A stretch of 22,572 nt of DNA from a virus: the IMG/VR virus record IMGVR_UViG_3300006735_000291, positions 1 through 22,572 of that record. One strand, given 5' to 3'. The position numbers and the translations under genes are program-made. The notes beneath the pieces were generated by a model that saw nothing but the letters and a program-made list of their open reading frames with translations, was not told where the DNA came from and did no database searches. Positions 1 to 7,445 of this stretch are shown here, in pieces (the first letter of the stretch is position 1; each line of letters begins with the position of its first letter).

Positions 1-138
1 AGTGGTAATAGCTTCAGTACCTATACCGAGAGCTTCACCAATTAATTCTAAGTTGGTATTTGTAGAAGTACCCCAAGTTCCGCTTTCATCACCTGTAGCG
101 ATTTCTTTGAGTCTTAAATTATTGTCATAAGTTGCCAT
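1..138 (-). CDS. Tail fibre/tail protein, N-terminal fragment (runs off the window)
   Basis: This is the first 46 residues of a gene that continues beyond base 1. It starts with MATYDNNLRLKEIATGDESG and continues through GTWGTSTNTNLELIGEALG. The start is an ATG at 138 with an AGGA-type ribosome-binding site about 8 bases upstream. I recall this GTWG-x-STN-x-N opening as common at the start of marine phage tail or fibre proteins, where it probably forms the attachment end. It is the most downstream gene of the structural cluster, which fits a tail role. Only the N-terminus is visible, so receptor-binding or enzymatic domains cannot be judged. Confidence 0.7.
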   Translation of the reverse strand, partial: MATYDNNLRLKEIATGDESGTWGTSTNTNLELIGEALGIGTEAITT

Positions 139-189
139 AATTTTTTCCTATATTCTATATATTAAACCATAAAACCTGCAGTGTATACC

Positions 190-828
190 CTATGCTGCAA
201 CATTTCTCCAATTAGGTGTTTGCTCATCCTTAACAGGTGACCAAATATTAAGTGTGCTAAGAACACCTGTAGCGGATACGCCTGTTATTGTAACATTAGC
301 TTTGCAAATAAAACTTGGATTTCCAACTGATCCTAACGCCTGATTTACAAGCCCACCAACATTAAACCTATTATCAGTTTTAGTGGTTGCAGTACCAAGG
401 GCTGATGTTCCAGCTTGTCCTGTTGGAGTTTGCTTGGCTTTAGCCACGGTAGTAAGTGATCCTACTCCACCTGTGGCTTCTAAGCCTGATGGACTAACAT
501 TAGCCTCTGCATCAGTTGTAGCTGTTCCTAAAGCAGAAGTTCCTGCTAAACCTGAAACATTTAAAGTATTGTTTGAAACTGTAGTTGCTGTACCTAAAGC
601 AGATACACCTGCGAATCCATTAACTCCAATCTTACCACCTGCTTCTACTGCTACACCACCATTAGTAGCTGTAGCACTTAAACCTGTAAGAGTAATTGTT
701 GCTTCTGCATCAGGTGTTACTGTACCTAATGCTGATGTGGCAGATAAACCACTAAGTGTAACTGGTATGGCTTCGCCCCATGTGAGTTGACCCCACGTGC
801 CTCGACCCCAACCGTTAACGATAGCCAT
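190..828 (-). CDS. Structural protein made of eight 22-residue repeats
   Basis: This is a 212-residue protein. After a Trp/Gly-rich opening (GWGRGTWGQLTWGEAIPV) it is almost entirely a tandem repeat. Units begin at G27, G49, G71, G93, G115, G137, G159 and G183, a strict 22-residue period except for the last step of 24. The consensus is G-(L/F/Q)-(S/A)-(A/G)-T-S-A-L-G-T-(A/V)-T-T followed by a variable half. The repeats are rich in Thr, Ser, Ala and Val with regular Gly, which suggests a beta-rich fibrous or solenoid fold (inference). It lies between a 142-residue structural protein and a tail protein, so a virion surface or tail role is likely. No enzyme motif is visible. The short C-terminal tail (residues 195-212) is not repetitive. 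Confidence 0.75.
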   Translation of the reverse strand: MAIVNGWGRGTWGQLTWGEAIPVTLSGLSATSALGTVTPDAEATITLTGLSATATNGGVAVEAGGKIGVNGFAGVSALGTATTVSNNTLNVSGLAGTSALGTATTDAEANVSPSGLEATGGVGSLTTVAKAKQTPTGQAGTSALGTATTKTDNRFNVGGLVNQALGSVGNPSFICKANVTITGVSATGVLSTLNIWSPVKDEQTPNWRNVAA

Positions 829-834
829 TTAAGG

Positions 835-1263
835 CTAGGCTATTCTAATAATAGCAGTTGATGCAGCTGCAGCAGGAAAAACAATAGTGAAATCTCCTGC
901 AGTAGAAGTTTTATCTCCACCAAAATCAATAGTAGCTACTGATCTATCAGCATTTGTGTCATTATATATCAAACAACCTCTAGCAGTAACAGTAGCTGTG
1001 CCAAAAGTTAAATCAGAAAAGTCAGTGAAACCTGTGGTTCCTGAACTTGTTGGATTTATATTGGTTAAAGCTGAACCACCTGCAGTATAATTTGTTCCTG
1101 ATGATTCTTGACTTGTACTATAAGCTGTAGTAGTAGCACCCATTGTTGCTGAACTAGTGTATAAAGCTAATTTAAATGAATTACCACCAGACGCTAAAAA
1201 ATTATGTTTAGCTTCTAATAGTTCTTTCTTAAAACTAGTTGTTAATGTAGATGTAATTGCCAT
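835..1263 (-). CDS. Conserved phage structural protein (tail region, unknown role)
   Basis: This is a 142-residue Ser/Thr/Ala/Gly-rich protein with a charged, probably helical N-terminus (about residues 10-22, including KKELLEAKHNF) followed by beta-rich sequence. The composition and the position between the adaptor genes and the tail gene suggest a virion component. I recall similar sequences in marine phages but with no established function. The start at 1263 has GGAAC about 8 bases upstream. The gene follows the 96-residue gene after one base, so the two are probably translationally coupled. No catalytic motif is visible. A tail-completion or decoration role is only a guess. Confidence 0.65.
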   Translation of the reverse strand: MAITSTLTTSFKKELLEAKHNFLASGGNSFKLALYTSSATMGATTTAYSTSQESSGTNYTAGGSALTNINPTSSGTTGFTDFSDLTFGTATVTARGCLIYNDTNADRSVATIDFGGDKTSTAGDFTIVFPAAAASTAIIRIA

Positions 1264-1264
1264 T

Positions 1265-1555
1265 TTAAAGTTCCTTTAATATTTTAGCTAAGTCTTCATG
1301 ACCTTGGGCATTTAGTAGATTTCGCATTGTACAGCGTTCACTATTAATTGCCTCTTTTATATGGTAAAGTATTGCAGAATAAATAGCTAGTCTAAAAGCT
1401 TCAGCTTGTTGTCGTATGTGTCCATCAGCATTTTCTGATATACCACAAATTCTAGCTGTACATCTTTCTGCCCAAAACTCTGGTGGATGTCCTCTGTTTT
1501 CTGAGGTGACTACACCTATTTCACCTAATTTAAGTTCTGTGTCTACTTCTATCAT
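1265..1555 (-). CDS. Small conserved phage protein of unknown function
   Basis: This is a 96-residue soluble protein. The central part contains HPPEFWAERC followed by an Arg/Glu/Ala-rich stretch (ENADGHIRQQAEAFRLAI) that is probably helical, and the C-terminus is also helical. Four cysteines occur (C33, C37 and two later), but they form no clear CXXC metal site. The gene starts directly after the stop of the Rossmann-type gene at 1556 and is packed against the next gene, so it belongs to the same late transcript. I recognise the HPPEFWAER stretch as recurring in phage genomes next to neck genes, without a known role. Confidence 0.65.
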   Translation of the reverse strand: MIEVDTELKLGEIGVVTSENRGHPPEFWAERCTARICGISENADGHIRQQAEAFRLAIYSAILYHIKEAINSERCTMRNLLNAQGHEDLAKILKEL

Positions 1556-2290
1556 TTAATACCTCTTAGCTTCGGGTGGTGTTTCCATCACACTTCTAAC
1601 CTCTGTGATGTTTTTTAATTGTTCTTCATGCATCATTTCATTGTATTCAGAAAGTTTAACTTGGTGGTAAGTTTTGTTATCATCAAGAATTATAATATCA
1701 GGATCTTCAAGTCTATGGTATCCATAAACTCTTTTTTCTATAGGACAATCTGTGTCTAATAAACCTGATCTAGCTGCGACATTTACAGTCATTCCTCTTT
1801 CTATACATTTAGCTAACCAAAACTCACAACATGCTTTTCCTGCCTCAGCAAAGTGTAGATTACCTCTATAGCTAAAATCTATACCAAACAAGTTGATACT
1901 GCCAACTTTGTTGTATAAAGCAAAAGCAAAAGCAAAAGGCACAGTGTTATTTAAGTACGCACAATCTGCGTCTTGTACAACTTCTTGTAAAGGGTAGAGT
2001 ACTGCAGAAGGGCATCTTTCATCTAGTTCGCATGTGTATACAGGTATGTCAGCTACAGGTAGCCATCTTCTCATGATATCTGTTTGACTTCCTGCATCGT
2101 CGGTGTCCATAAACCTACTAACTGGATCAAGCATAAATACTCTGTCGCATTTAGTGATAGCTCCCATACAATTTATCCCCCAGACTTCGTCATAGGTTTT
2201 TGAATGTATTAAACTAAGGTGAAAGTCTAGCTGACTCGCGCCCATAGCAACAATGGCAATATTCTTGCCTTCGAGTTTTTCTATCCTCAT
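1556..2290 (-). CDS. Rossmann-like MptE/sialyltransferase-type protein
   Basis: This is a 244-residue protein. The N-terminus reads KNIAIVAMGASQLDF (residues 9-23), a beta strand followed by a Gly-rich turn. VWGINCMGAITKCDRVFMLD follows at residues 36-55, and SINLFGIDFSYRGN at 131-144. The pattern strand-GxG/S turn, 'W-I-N', 'D-R-V-F-M-x-D' and 'hhLFGhDF-x-Y' resembles the fold shared by MptE-like (DUF115) proteins and GT42 sialyltransferases. That assignment rests on pattern memory, not a search. A glycan- or nucleotide-linked enzyme would be unusual amid neck and tail genes and could modify the virion or the host surface. The start overlaps the upstream stop as ATGA. The C-terminal 50 residues are charged. 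Confidence 0.55.
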   Translation of the reverse strand: MRIEKLEGKNIAIVAMGASQLDFHLSLIHSKTYDEVWGINCMGAITKCDRVFMLDPVSRFMDTDDAGSQTDIMRRWLPVADIPVYTCELDERCPSAVLYPLQEVVQDADCAYLNNTVPFAFAFALYNKVGSINLFGIDFSYRGNLHFAEAGKACCEFWLAKCIERGMTVNVAARSGLLDTDCPIEKRVYGYHRLEDPDIIILDDNKTYHQVKLSEYNEMMHEEQLKNITEVRSVMETPPEAKRY

Positions 2291-2937
2291 GCCTGTGGTT
2301 GTCTCCGTATCTCGTCATACCTGTACTGATCTCTAGTCGATTTAGCTTCACCAAGATTTTTTAATCCTAGTAAAGCATCCTGAAACTTAGATTCATATAC
2401 TGGTATTGCTTCATAATTTTTGAGATACGTGCATGCTTCAACTAAACTGCCATAAAGTATTGCGTTAGGAGCATTTTCAGAGAGCCATGTTGTTTCACTT
2501 CCTGTAGTGGAAGTGAGTGATGCTGGTCTGTAGTAGTAGTGCAGTTCAACCTCGTAGGCTAAATCTGAAGTGGGTGCGACTATAAATGTATTATCGTCAA
2601 ACTCTGCATAATATTTAGGTAGTCCTGTTGTGGATGCATTGGGAGTATAATCCCTAATGAAAGAAACTTGTTTTAATAAAAGGTAGTTGTAATTACTTGC
2701 ACTGTCAATAACAGCAAGGCTAAATGGTGCTAAATAATCAGTAGGGCATTCTAAATAAGTCCCAGAAGCTGTAAGATTACCTACTTGATTTTTCCTAAAA
2801 TTGTCTAATTGAACATTTTTAAATATTCGTTCTTCTGCGGTTGTTATGAAAGTAGTTAGGTTGGATACAGAACTGGTCTCTGTACTGTCTAGATAGTCTT
2901 GTATTGCTGTTTTTAATGTTGTGTTTGTAAAACTCAT
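2287..2937 (-). CDS. Head-tail adaptor (SU10-type adaptor/neck protein)
   Basis: This is a 216-residue protein. Its helical N-terminus reads TLKTAIQDYLDST, then AEERIFKNVQLDNFRKN; a beta-rich centre follows and then a helical C-terminus ('ILYGSLVEACTYLKNYE', 'YRYDEIRRQ'). The order helical start, beta sandwich with an 'LPKYYAEFDDNTFIVAPTSD' core, then helices is what I associate with phage adaptor proteins that ring the portal and connect it to the tail. The start codon overlaps the stop of the cupredoxin-bearing gene (ATGA), and the stop overlaps the start of the next gene, indicating coupled translation. With the gp4-like protein at 3674-4354 it gives two candidate ring proteins for the neck. 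Confidence 0.7.
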   Translation of the reverse strand: MSFTNTTLKTAIQDYLDSTETSSVSNLTTFITTAEERIFKNVQLDNFRKNQVGNLTASGTYLECPTDYLAPFSLAVIDSASNYNYLLLKQVSFIRDYTPNASTTGLPKYYAEFDDNTFIVAPTSDLAYEVELHYYYRPASLTSTTGSETTWLSENAPNAILYGSLVEACTYLKNYEAIPVYESKFQDALLGLKNLGEAKSTRDQYRYDEIRRQPQA

Positions 2938-3674
2938 GTCGTATAAATTATACCTCCCATCCCACTATGATTAGTGCAATAATAATATAAAGTTGGGGCA
3001 CCAGATGCAACTTCTATTTGAGTATAAGCTCCTGAACTTCCAGGTGTTCCACTTGTTGTGACACCAGTTGTATATTCAGATCCACCTCCATGTGTACCAT
3101 TTGACGTAGTTGATAACCTCAAAGGATGCCCACTATTAGTACTGTCTGATTGATCAAATTTATAAGTTTGTCCTTCTGTTACTGTTAGTGCTGCTGCTCT
3201 TGAACCGTCGATATAAAAATAGTTTGACCCTAGATAGTTAGCTACTGTAACGGTGTAAGTTGTTGTTGATGGACTTGGGCTCGGACTTGGGCTCGGACTA
3301 GGACTAGGACTAGCTGCCACACCTGATATAGTTATTTCACCTACACTTCCATTTGATGGAGGAACAAGATACATAGAACCTATCGTATCATTATTCACAG
3401 CATACATAATCGGAGCACTAATACCTGCCGAATTCACAGGGTTACTTATTCTAACTTGACCTAAATTTATTGTTGACTTAACATCTGGTCTAGGGTTGTA
3501 AAGTGCTTCTGGGTCTACAGTTTTTCTAGTTGTAATAAGTTGTGGGTGTTTGGGGTCATACATATCTGGTCCAACTAATAAACCATTCCATGTTTTTTTC
3601 ATGTCGTTTAACTTATATCTAAAACCACTTATGTCACAGATACCATAAGCGTTTTTACCACTAGAGTATGCCAT
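2934..3674 (-). CDS. Neck/virion protein with C-terminal cupredoxin-like domain on a Ser-Pro linker
   Basis: This is a 246-residue two-domain protein. Residues 1-120 are a phage structural domain (GFRYKLNDMKKTWNGLLVGP, then DPKHPQ), a type I recall from marine phage neck regions. Residues 122-136 are an unbroken alternating Ser-Pro linker. Residues 138-246 look like a cupredoxin beta-sandwich: TYTVTVANYLG, then GQTYKFDQSD, SGHPLRLS and YYYCTNHSGMGG. H183, C233, H236 and M239 match the order of type 1 copper ligands (His...Cys-x2-His-x2-Met). Copper binding is inferred from this spacing; the domain could instead be a cupredoxin-fold adhesion module. The start overlaps the upstream stop as TAATG. 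Confidence 0.72.
   Translation of the reverse strand: MAYSSGKNAYGICDISGFRYKLNDMKKTWNGLLVGPDMYDPKHPQLITTRKTVDPEALYNPRPDVKSTINLGQVRISNPVNSAGISAPIMYAVNNDTIGSMYLVPPSNGSVGEITISGVAASPSPSPSPSPSPSPSTTTYTVTVANYLGSNYFYIDGSRAAALTVTEGQTYKFDQSDSTNSGHPLRLSTTSNGTHGGGSEYTTGVTTSGTPGSSGAYTQIEVASGAPTLYYYCTNHSGMGGIIYTT
3271..3313 (-). repeat. In-frame 12/6-bp tandem repeat encoding the Ser-Pro linker
   Basis: On the plus strand there are two copies of GGACTTGGGCTC (3271-3282, 3283-3294) followed by three copies of GGACTA (3295-3312). On the coding strand these give alternating Ser and Pro codons. Every unit is a multiple of 3, so copy-number change by slippage would lengthen or shorten the linker without a frameshift. 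Confidence 0.9.
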
Positions 3675-4354
3675 TAATAACTTATCCTCGGTGTAAGATG
3701 TATACTAGCTCTGTCTCTATCTTCATCAGCAGCTCTGTTAAAACTCTCTTCATAGTCTACTTTTAATAGACCAGCTTTCTGTGGGTTTCTTTTTAAACAA
3801 AGTTGATATGCTAAACCTAGTGTCATACATTGTATAAAACGACTAGGTACTTCTTGATCTTGTGCTGAAGCTGTTACATCGTCTATCCTTTGTATTCGGT
3901 AACTTATAAATTTGTATGTGGTTGTGTTATCTGGTGTAGGGTAAAGATACAAGATTGGTGTTTCTTTTCTATCTACAAAATATTGAGAAGGTCTTCCTGT
4001 AATTGTTTTGTCAGGTAAGTTTAAATACTCTGATCTACTTATCCTGTCTATAGAAATATCACTATACGAAGAACTGGTAGTACTGTCAAACACTCTAACA
4101 ACTGCTTCAAGTACATCTACATCATACGAGTTTAGTGTATATGTTGATGTACCTGAAGTTAAGTCTAGTGTGACTTGTTCTACTGTCCACAGATTAATAC
4201 CTCTGTTTGCCCAATCCGAAAACATTATGTTGAGAGATCTTCGTGCAGTTGCAGCATCGTAACCTGTGCGCATCTCAAGACCTGCTAATTCGTAAGCCTC
4301 TTCTATTACCTCAGCTGTGTTAAGGCTAAAGACCTTAGAATCAGAAGTAGCCAT
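3674..4354 (-). CDS. P22 gp4-like tail accessory/portal-ring connector protein
   Basis: This is a 226-residue protein starting TAEVIEEAYELAGLE, then AATARRSLNIMFSDWANRGI and a hydrophobic LWTVEQVTLDL. The helical opening with 'A-Y-x-x-A-G', 'A-R-x-x-L-N-x-M-x-x-x-W' and 'G-I-N-L-W' is the pattern I associate with P22 gp4-type proteins, which form the first ring below the portal and stabilise packaged DNA. P22 gp4 is shorter, so this one carries extra sequence. The beta-rich middle (IDRISRSEYLNLPD, then PILYLYPTPDN) ends in a helical C-terminus. The ribosome-binding site at the 4354 start is weak. The stop overlaps the following start. Confidence 0.7.
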   Translation of the reverse strand: MATSDSKVFSLNTAEVIEEAYELAGLEMRTGYDAATARRSLNIMFSDWANRGINLWTVEQVTLDLTSGTSTYTLNSYDVDVLEAVVRVFDSTTSSSYSDISIDRISRSEYLNLPDKTITGRPSQYFVDRKETPILYLYPTPDNTTTYKFISYRIQRIDDVTASAQDQEVPSRFIQCMTLGLAYQLCLKRNPQKAGLLKVDYEESFNRAADEDRDRASIHLTPRISY

Positions 4355-4358
4355 TTAT

Positions 4359-4763
4359 CTAAAACTCTTTAAATAAAGTTAGTACAATAACATACGAATC
4401 ACCACTTGAGTGACCTGTAGTTGTTAATAGTATATCTCCTGTTTTTCCACTACCTGCGGTGTTTCTGATTCCACCGAACTCTGAAAAATCTTCATCAGTT
4501 GTGTAGTCTGCATTAAGATCCCAACAGATAGTATTAGTAGTAGCATCCCACAAAAGTTTGATACTCATACCAAAAGTTGAATAAACGATTTTAGCTAACC
4601 TAACTCCTGTACATGCTTTACCGTCACTAGTTCTAGTTGCTAAACCACTTACATCAACTTTATTTACTGCTGCCTCACCTGAACCATCGGATGTGTTGGT
4701 CAGCTGAATAACAACTGACCTATCACTATCTGACAGAGTGGTTGAAGTTACTGCGTCTGCCAT
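4359..4763 (-). CDS. Phage structural protein, unknown (neck/head region)
   Basis: This is a 134-residue protein, beta-rich and acidic, with TLSDSDRSVVIQLTNTSDGS near the start and KIVYSTFGMSIKLLWD in the middle. It ends with a hydrophobic strand (DSYVIVLTLFKEF). No enzyme motif or membrane segment is visible. It has a good ribosome-binding site (AGGAG, 6-7 bases before the ATG) and follows the 168-residue structural gene by 14 bases. Its place between capsid and connector genes suggests a head-completion or decoration protein (inference). I recall similar proteins in marine phages but no assigned role. Confidence 0.6.
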   Translation of the reverse strand: MADAVTSTTLSDSDRSVVIQLTNTSDGSGEAAVNKVDVSGLATRTSDGKACTGVRLAKIVYSTFGMSIKLLWDATTNTICWDLNADYTTDEDFSEFGGIRNTAGSGKTGDILLTTTGHSSGDSYVIVLTLFKEF

Positions 4764-4777
4764 ATTAAACTCCTATA

Positions 4778-5284
4778 TTACGCGTCAGCGAATGGTGTAA
4801 CTAAAGTTCCTGACCCTAAAATAATTCCTTCTACTGCGTATTTAGCACTTGCCATAGCAGTAACTTTAACAATACTACCTACAAGTCCACCTTTAGTGGT
4901 TCCATTCATAGTGATAACATCGTTAGATGCACCAGAAATGAAAGTTTTACCTGTTGCGTCTGTTACACCAGTGTAAAGTCCACCTACAAACTTATCTGTA
5001 CCATCTGTTAAAATGTCCATATCAGTTGCTGCAGTTTCTACTACAAAAAAGAATGATGCACCTAAATTATTTGTTTGATTAGGGTCATCGTCTCTTCCTG
5101 GAGCAGTAGCAACGATAGTAGGTAAAGTAAATTTACCATCTGCGTCGTTAGTTGTTAAAATTTTACCTGCGTGGGCATCCACTGTTAAAGATGTGTCTGC
5201 AGTTAAACTAACAACATTAGCATTACCTGATGAAATAAATCCTGATAATGATCTTACAGGACCTGAAAAGGTTGATTTTGCCAT
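4778..5284 (-). CDS. Phage structural protein, probably virion decoration or stopper
   Basis: This is a 168-residue protein starting MAKSTFSGPVRSLSGF, rich in Thr, Gly, Ala and Val, with many short beta-like segments and no cysteine. Its composition is that of a virion surface protein. The ribosome-binding site is strong (AGGAGG, 6 bases before the ATG). The gene is the first one after the terminator that closes the capsid gene. Its roughly 150-base leader contains an inverted repeat (5305-5346), so its expression may be set separately from that of the capsid gene. The role is not known to me from sequence. Confidence 0.6.
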   Translation of the reverse strand: MAKSTFSGPVRSLSGFISSGNANVVSLTADTSLTVDAHAGKILTTNDADGKFTLPTIVATAPGRDDDPNQTNNLGASFFFVVETAATDMDILTDGTDKFVGGLYTGVTDATGKTFISGASNDVITMNGTTKGGLVGSIVKVTAMASAKYAVEGIILGSGTLVTPFADA

Positions 5285-5304
5285 AATTTCCTCCTGGGAA
5301 AAAA

Positions 5305-5346
5305 GTTCTACTGTCTTGGCTTGTCTGCTAGGTCAGTCTGTAGAAC
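5305..5346 (-). promoter_or_regulatory. Inverted repeat in the leader of the 168-residue structural gene
   Basis: GTTCTAC at 5305-5311 pairs with GTAGAAC at 5340-5346 (7 bp, 28-base loop). It sits just upstream of the AGGAGG site of the gene starting at 5284. It may fold in the leader RNA. No clear promoter is seen between it and the terminator at 5388-5421. Confidence 0.4.
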
Positions 5347-5387
5347 AAAATTAATAAATCCTAGACCCTTAGTCTATATCAATTCTG

Positions 5388-5421
5388 CAAAAAAAGAAAG
5401 GGGAGCATATAGCTCCCCTTT
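5388..5421 (-). terminator. Rho-independent terminator after the major capsid gene
   Basis: A 10-bp perfect stem (AAAGGGGAGC at 5397-5406 and GCTCCCCTTT at 5412-5421) has a 5-base loop. On the minus strand it is followed by TTCTTTTTTTGC. It lies 18 bases past the capsid stop. A terminator here would let the capsid gene be expressed more strongly than the downstream neck genes. Confidence 0.88.
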
Positions 5422-5438
5422 ACAAAGAAATGGATTAT

Positions 5439-6347
5439 TTACGCTCCAGGGGATCCGTAAATACCACGCCAGTCACTAAAGCCGAAAGAATATCTTTCTC
5501 TAGCTTTGTAACGCATGTTTCCAGTCTCGAAGTCACCTTCCATACCAGTTGACATTGGACTTCTAACGAAATGCTTTAATCCATTTGGTGCGTCTGTCTT
5601 AATGAAAAACGCATCAGTGTCGGTTAAGAAGTGGTTTACCACATAACCGTCAGGAAGCATGCTCATATTTCTAAGAGCATTAATATCGTTATCAGATGTG
5701 CCTACTCTGTTAGGAGTGTTTATCAATCTGTCAGCAACAAACTGAAGTGCTGGTGGAACGATTAACTTTCTAGCCTGAACATTAGTTTTTAAACCACGCT
5801 CATCCTTAAATGCAGAGATATCTATCATTGCATTCTCTAGAGAAGTTTCATTCAAATCAGCAGCAGTACTTGGCTCATTCGCTTGATCGCCTGCCGTTAA
5901 GGTAGGGTGATCAGTTGTCATGAGAGGTTTTCCATCTCCTCCTGGGAAGGAAGTAGAGAAACCGTTATTAAGTACATTCGCAGCTTTTACTTGCTTAGTT
6001 TGACTCATTGAACGAGCCAATGCTTTAGTATATCTAGCAGATATACTATCGTACAGATTGTCTTCTATAGCTTCTTCTGTTAAAGCGAAAGCCAATGCTA
6101 CAGTCTCGTGTGAGTACCTAGCAGTGAAAGTTTCTTGCGCATAGTCATAGCTGACTGCTGCACCCTCACCTTTCACTGGTGCTTCACCAAAGCCTGAAAG
6201 CATAACTTCCTCTTCAAACGCTCTGTCTGAATTCTCTGTATCAAAGATTTCAGTATGCTCGTTTTCGTATCTGCTATACTCAAGACCAAAAAGTGCGTTC
6301 AATCCTGGTTCTAGTTCTTGGACTAGTTGTGCTCTGTTAATTGCCAT
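5439..6347 (-). CDS. Major capsid protein
   Basis: This is a 302-residue protein, the expected size for a marine podovirus-type major head protein with an HK97-like fold. The N-terminal part includes ALFGLEYSRYENEHTEIF and AFEEEVMLSGFGEAP. The middle has a helix-rich segment (YDSISARYTKALARSMSQTK, about residues 99-118) as in the capsid spine helix. A DHPTLTAGDQ loop and the C-terminal FSDWRGIYGSPG follow. The family resembles Mu gpT-like major head subunits by pattern memory. The AAGGTG ribosome-binding site is well placed. The position after the scaffold and decoration genes and before a strong terminator supports the call. Confidence 0.85.
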   Translation of the reverse strand: MAINRAQLVQELEPGLNALFGLEYSRYENEHTEIFDTENSDRAFEEEVMLSGFGEAPVKGEGAAVSYDYAQETFTARYSHETVALAFALTEEAIEDNLYDSISARYTKALARSMSQTKQVKAANVLNNGFSTSFPGGDGKPLMTTDHPTLTAGDQANEPSTAADLNETSLENAMIDISAFKDERGLKTNVQARKLIVPPALQFVADRLINTPNRVGTSDNDINALRNMSMLPDGYVVNHFLTDTDAFFIKTDAPNGLKHFVRSPMSTGMEGDFETGNMRYKARERYSFGFSDWRGIYGSPGA

Positions 6348-6360
6348 TATTAATCACCTT

Positions 6361-6900
6361 TTAGCTATTGCCGAACACAGAAGCTGGGAATGTCACATAC
6401 ACTCTAGCATATTGTCCAATAGAGTTTGATGGCTTATCTGGGAAGCCTACTACTGTCGCAATACCACTAGAAGTTGTAGTTGTCACACCTTCTTTTGATC
6501 GACCTGTTGAAGAATCACCTGCAGTTGTCGAAATCGTATTAGTTGTTCCGATAGATGCTTGAGTAGGAGTACCAGTAGACTGAGCCTCGTAAACAATATC
6601 TGGATCAACATAAACATACGCTTTCGCATTTGCAGAACCTAAAGTAGCAGTATCAGCAGTCCACACCTTAGAAAAGATGATTTCTCCTGTTGTTGCTGTA
6701 TATTCTACACCTGCAAATACACCTAATGGAGTACCTGTCGCAGTACCTTGAATAACCAATCCACTTGAGAGATTTACTACATCACCCGAAAAAATCGAAG
6801 CATTAGTAGCACTTGCTATTGCAAACTCAGCTGGTCTGATTGTTCCACCAGACATATGATATGCAGGAGTAAAACCGTCTGGGTCATTTACATTTGCCAT
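6361..6900 (-). CDS. Head decoration-type protein
   Basis: This is a 179-residue Thr/Ser/Gly/Ala-rich, beta-type protein starting MANVNDPDGFTPAYHMSGG. It has GVFAGVEYTATTGEIIFSK in the middle and a C-terminal YARVYVTFPASVFGNS. It lies immediately before the capsid gene, the usual place for a capsid decoration or stabilising protein (as with lambda gpD), and the opening resembles proteins I recall beside marine phage capsid genes. The ribosome-binding site is weak (TAGGT). No catalytic residues are evident. Confidence 0.65.
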   Translation of the reverse strand: MANVNDPDGFTPAYHMSGGTIRPAEFAIASATNASIFSGDVVNLSSGLVIQGTATGTPLGVFAGVEYTATTGEIIFSKVWTADTATLGSANAKAYVYVDPDIVYEAQSTGTPTQASIGTTNTISTTAGDSSTGRSKEGVTTTTSSGIATVVGFPDKPSNSIGQYARVYVTFPASVFGNS

Positions 6901-6944
6901 GTTATTTTACCTATAAAATATGTTGTTAAAAATCTTAGTTTTAC

Positions 6945-7436
6945 CTAAGAACCTTTTCCGAAAGTCACTTTACTTTGCCTATTAGGTCTACTAATTGGCA
7001 TAGAAGGATCGCTTTCTCTCATCAAATCTGTGTCAACAGCACGCATCGCGTCTGCGGTAAGACCATCGAAATAATCTTTCCGTTCATTTACTGTTTCCTC
7101 AGGAATCCTTGCCAGGATTAACCCACCTACTCCGATAACACCTGCATGTCTTCCGTCTAGTATCGTTGGAGCTTCGAAATCTGGATACTCTTCAGCACGA
7201 ACAGGCTCAAAGCCTTCACGTAAACGCTTAGACATATTAGTCTTATCGTCCTGACCTAGTATAGATTCTCTAATCCATCGATGCTTAAAACCAGAAGGGG
7301 CTGGAGGTGCATCTAATGCAGAAGGTTGTTTCCATGGTGTTCTGCGAGATGTTTTATCTCGAGATTGAGCAGATCTAGGAGACCGATCTGTACCAACAGA
7401 TTGCTCTACTTCGTTAGTTGTATTCTTTTCTGTCAT
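6945..7436 (-). CDS. Conserved head-cluster protein of unknown function
   Basis: This is a 163-residue, highly charged protein. The N-terminal third is Arg/Ser/Thr-rich and probably disordered. The rest is more ordered, with GFKHRWIRESILGQDDKTNM, then REGFEPVRAEEYPDF and GGLILARIPEETVNERKDY. I recall the 'KHRW-R...EPV-A-EYP' pattern from marine podovirus head operons, with no firm role. It lies between the scaffold-like gene and the decoration gene and has AGGAG 6 bases upstream. A minor capsid or assembly role is inferred from context only. Confidence 0.65.
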   Translation of the reverse strand: MTEKNTTNEVEQSVGTDRSPRSAQSRDKTSRRTPWKQPSALDAPPAPSGFKHRWIRESILGQDDKTNMSKRLREGFEPVRAEEYPDFEAPTILDGRHAGVIGVGGLILARIPEETVNERKDYFDGLTADAMRAVDTDLMRESDPSMPISRPNRQSKVTFGKGS

Positions 7437-7445
7437 AATTTACTC

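Noticed and set aside
383-790. Long plus-strand open frame opposite the 22-residue repeat gene
   Set aside because: It is an antisense shadow of a repetitive coding region; it has no ribosome-binding site, and the minus-strand product fits its neighbours.
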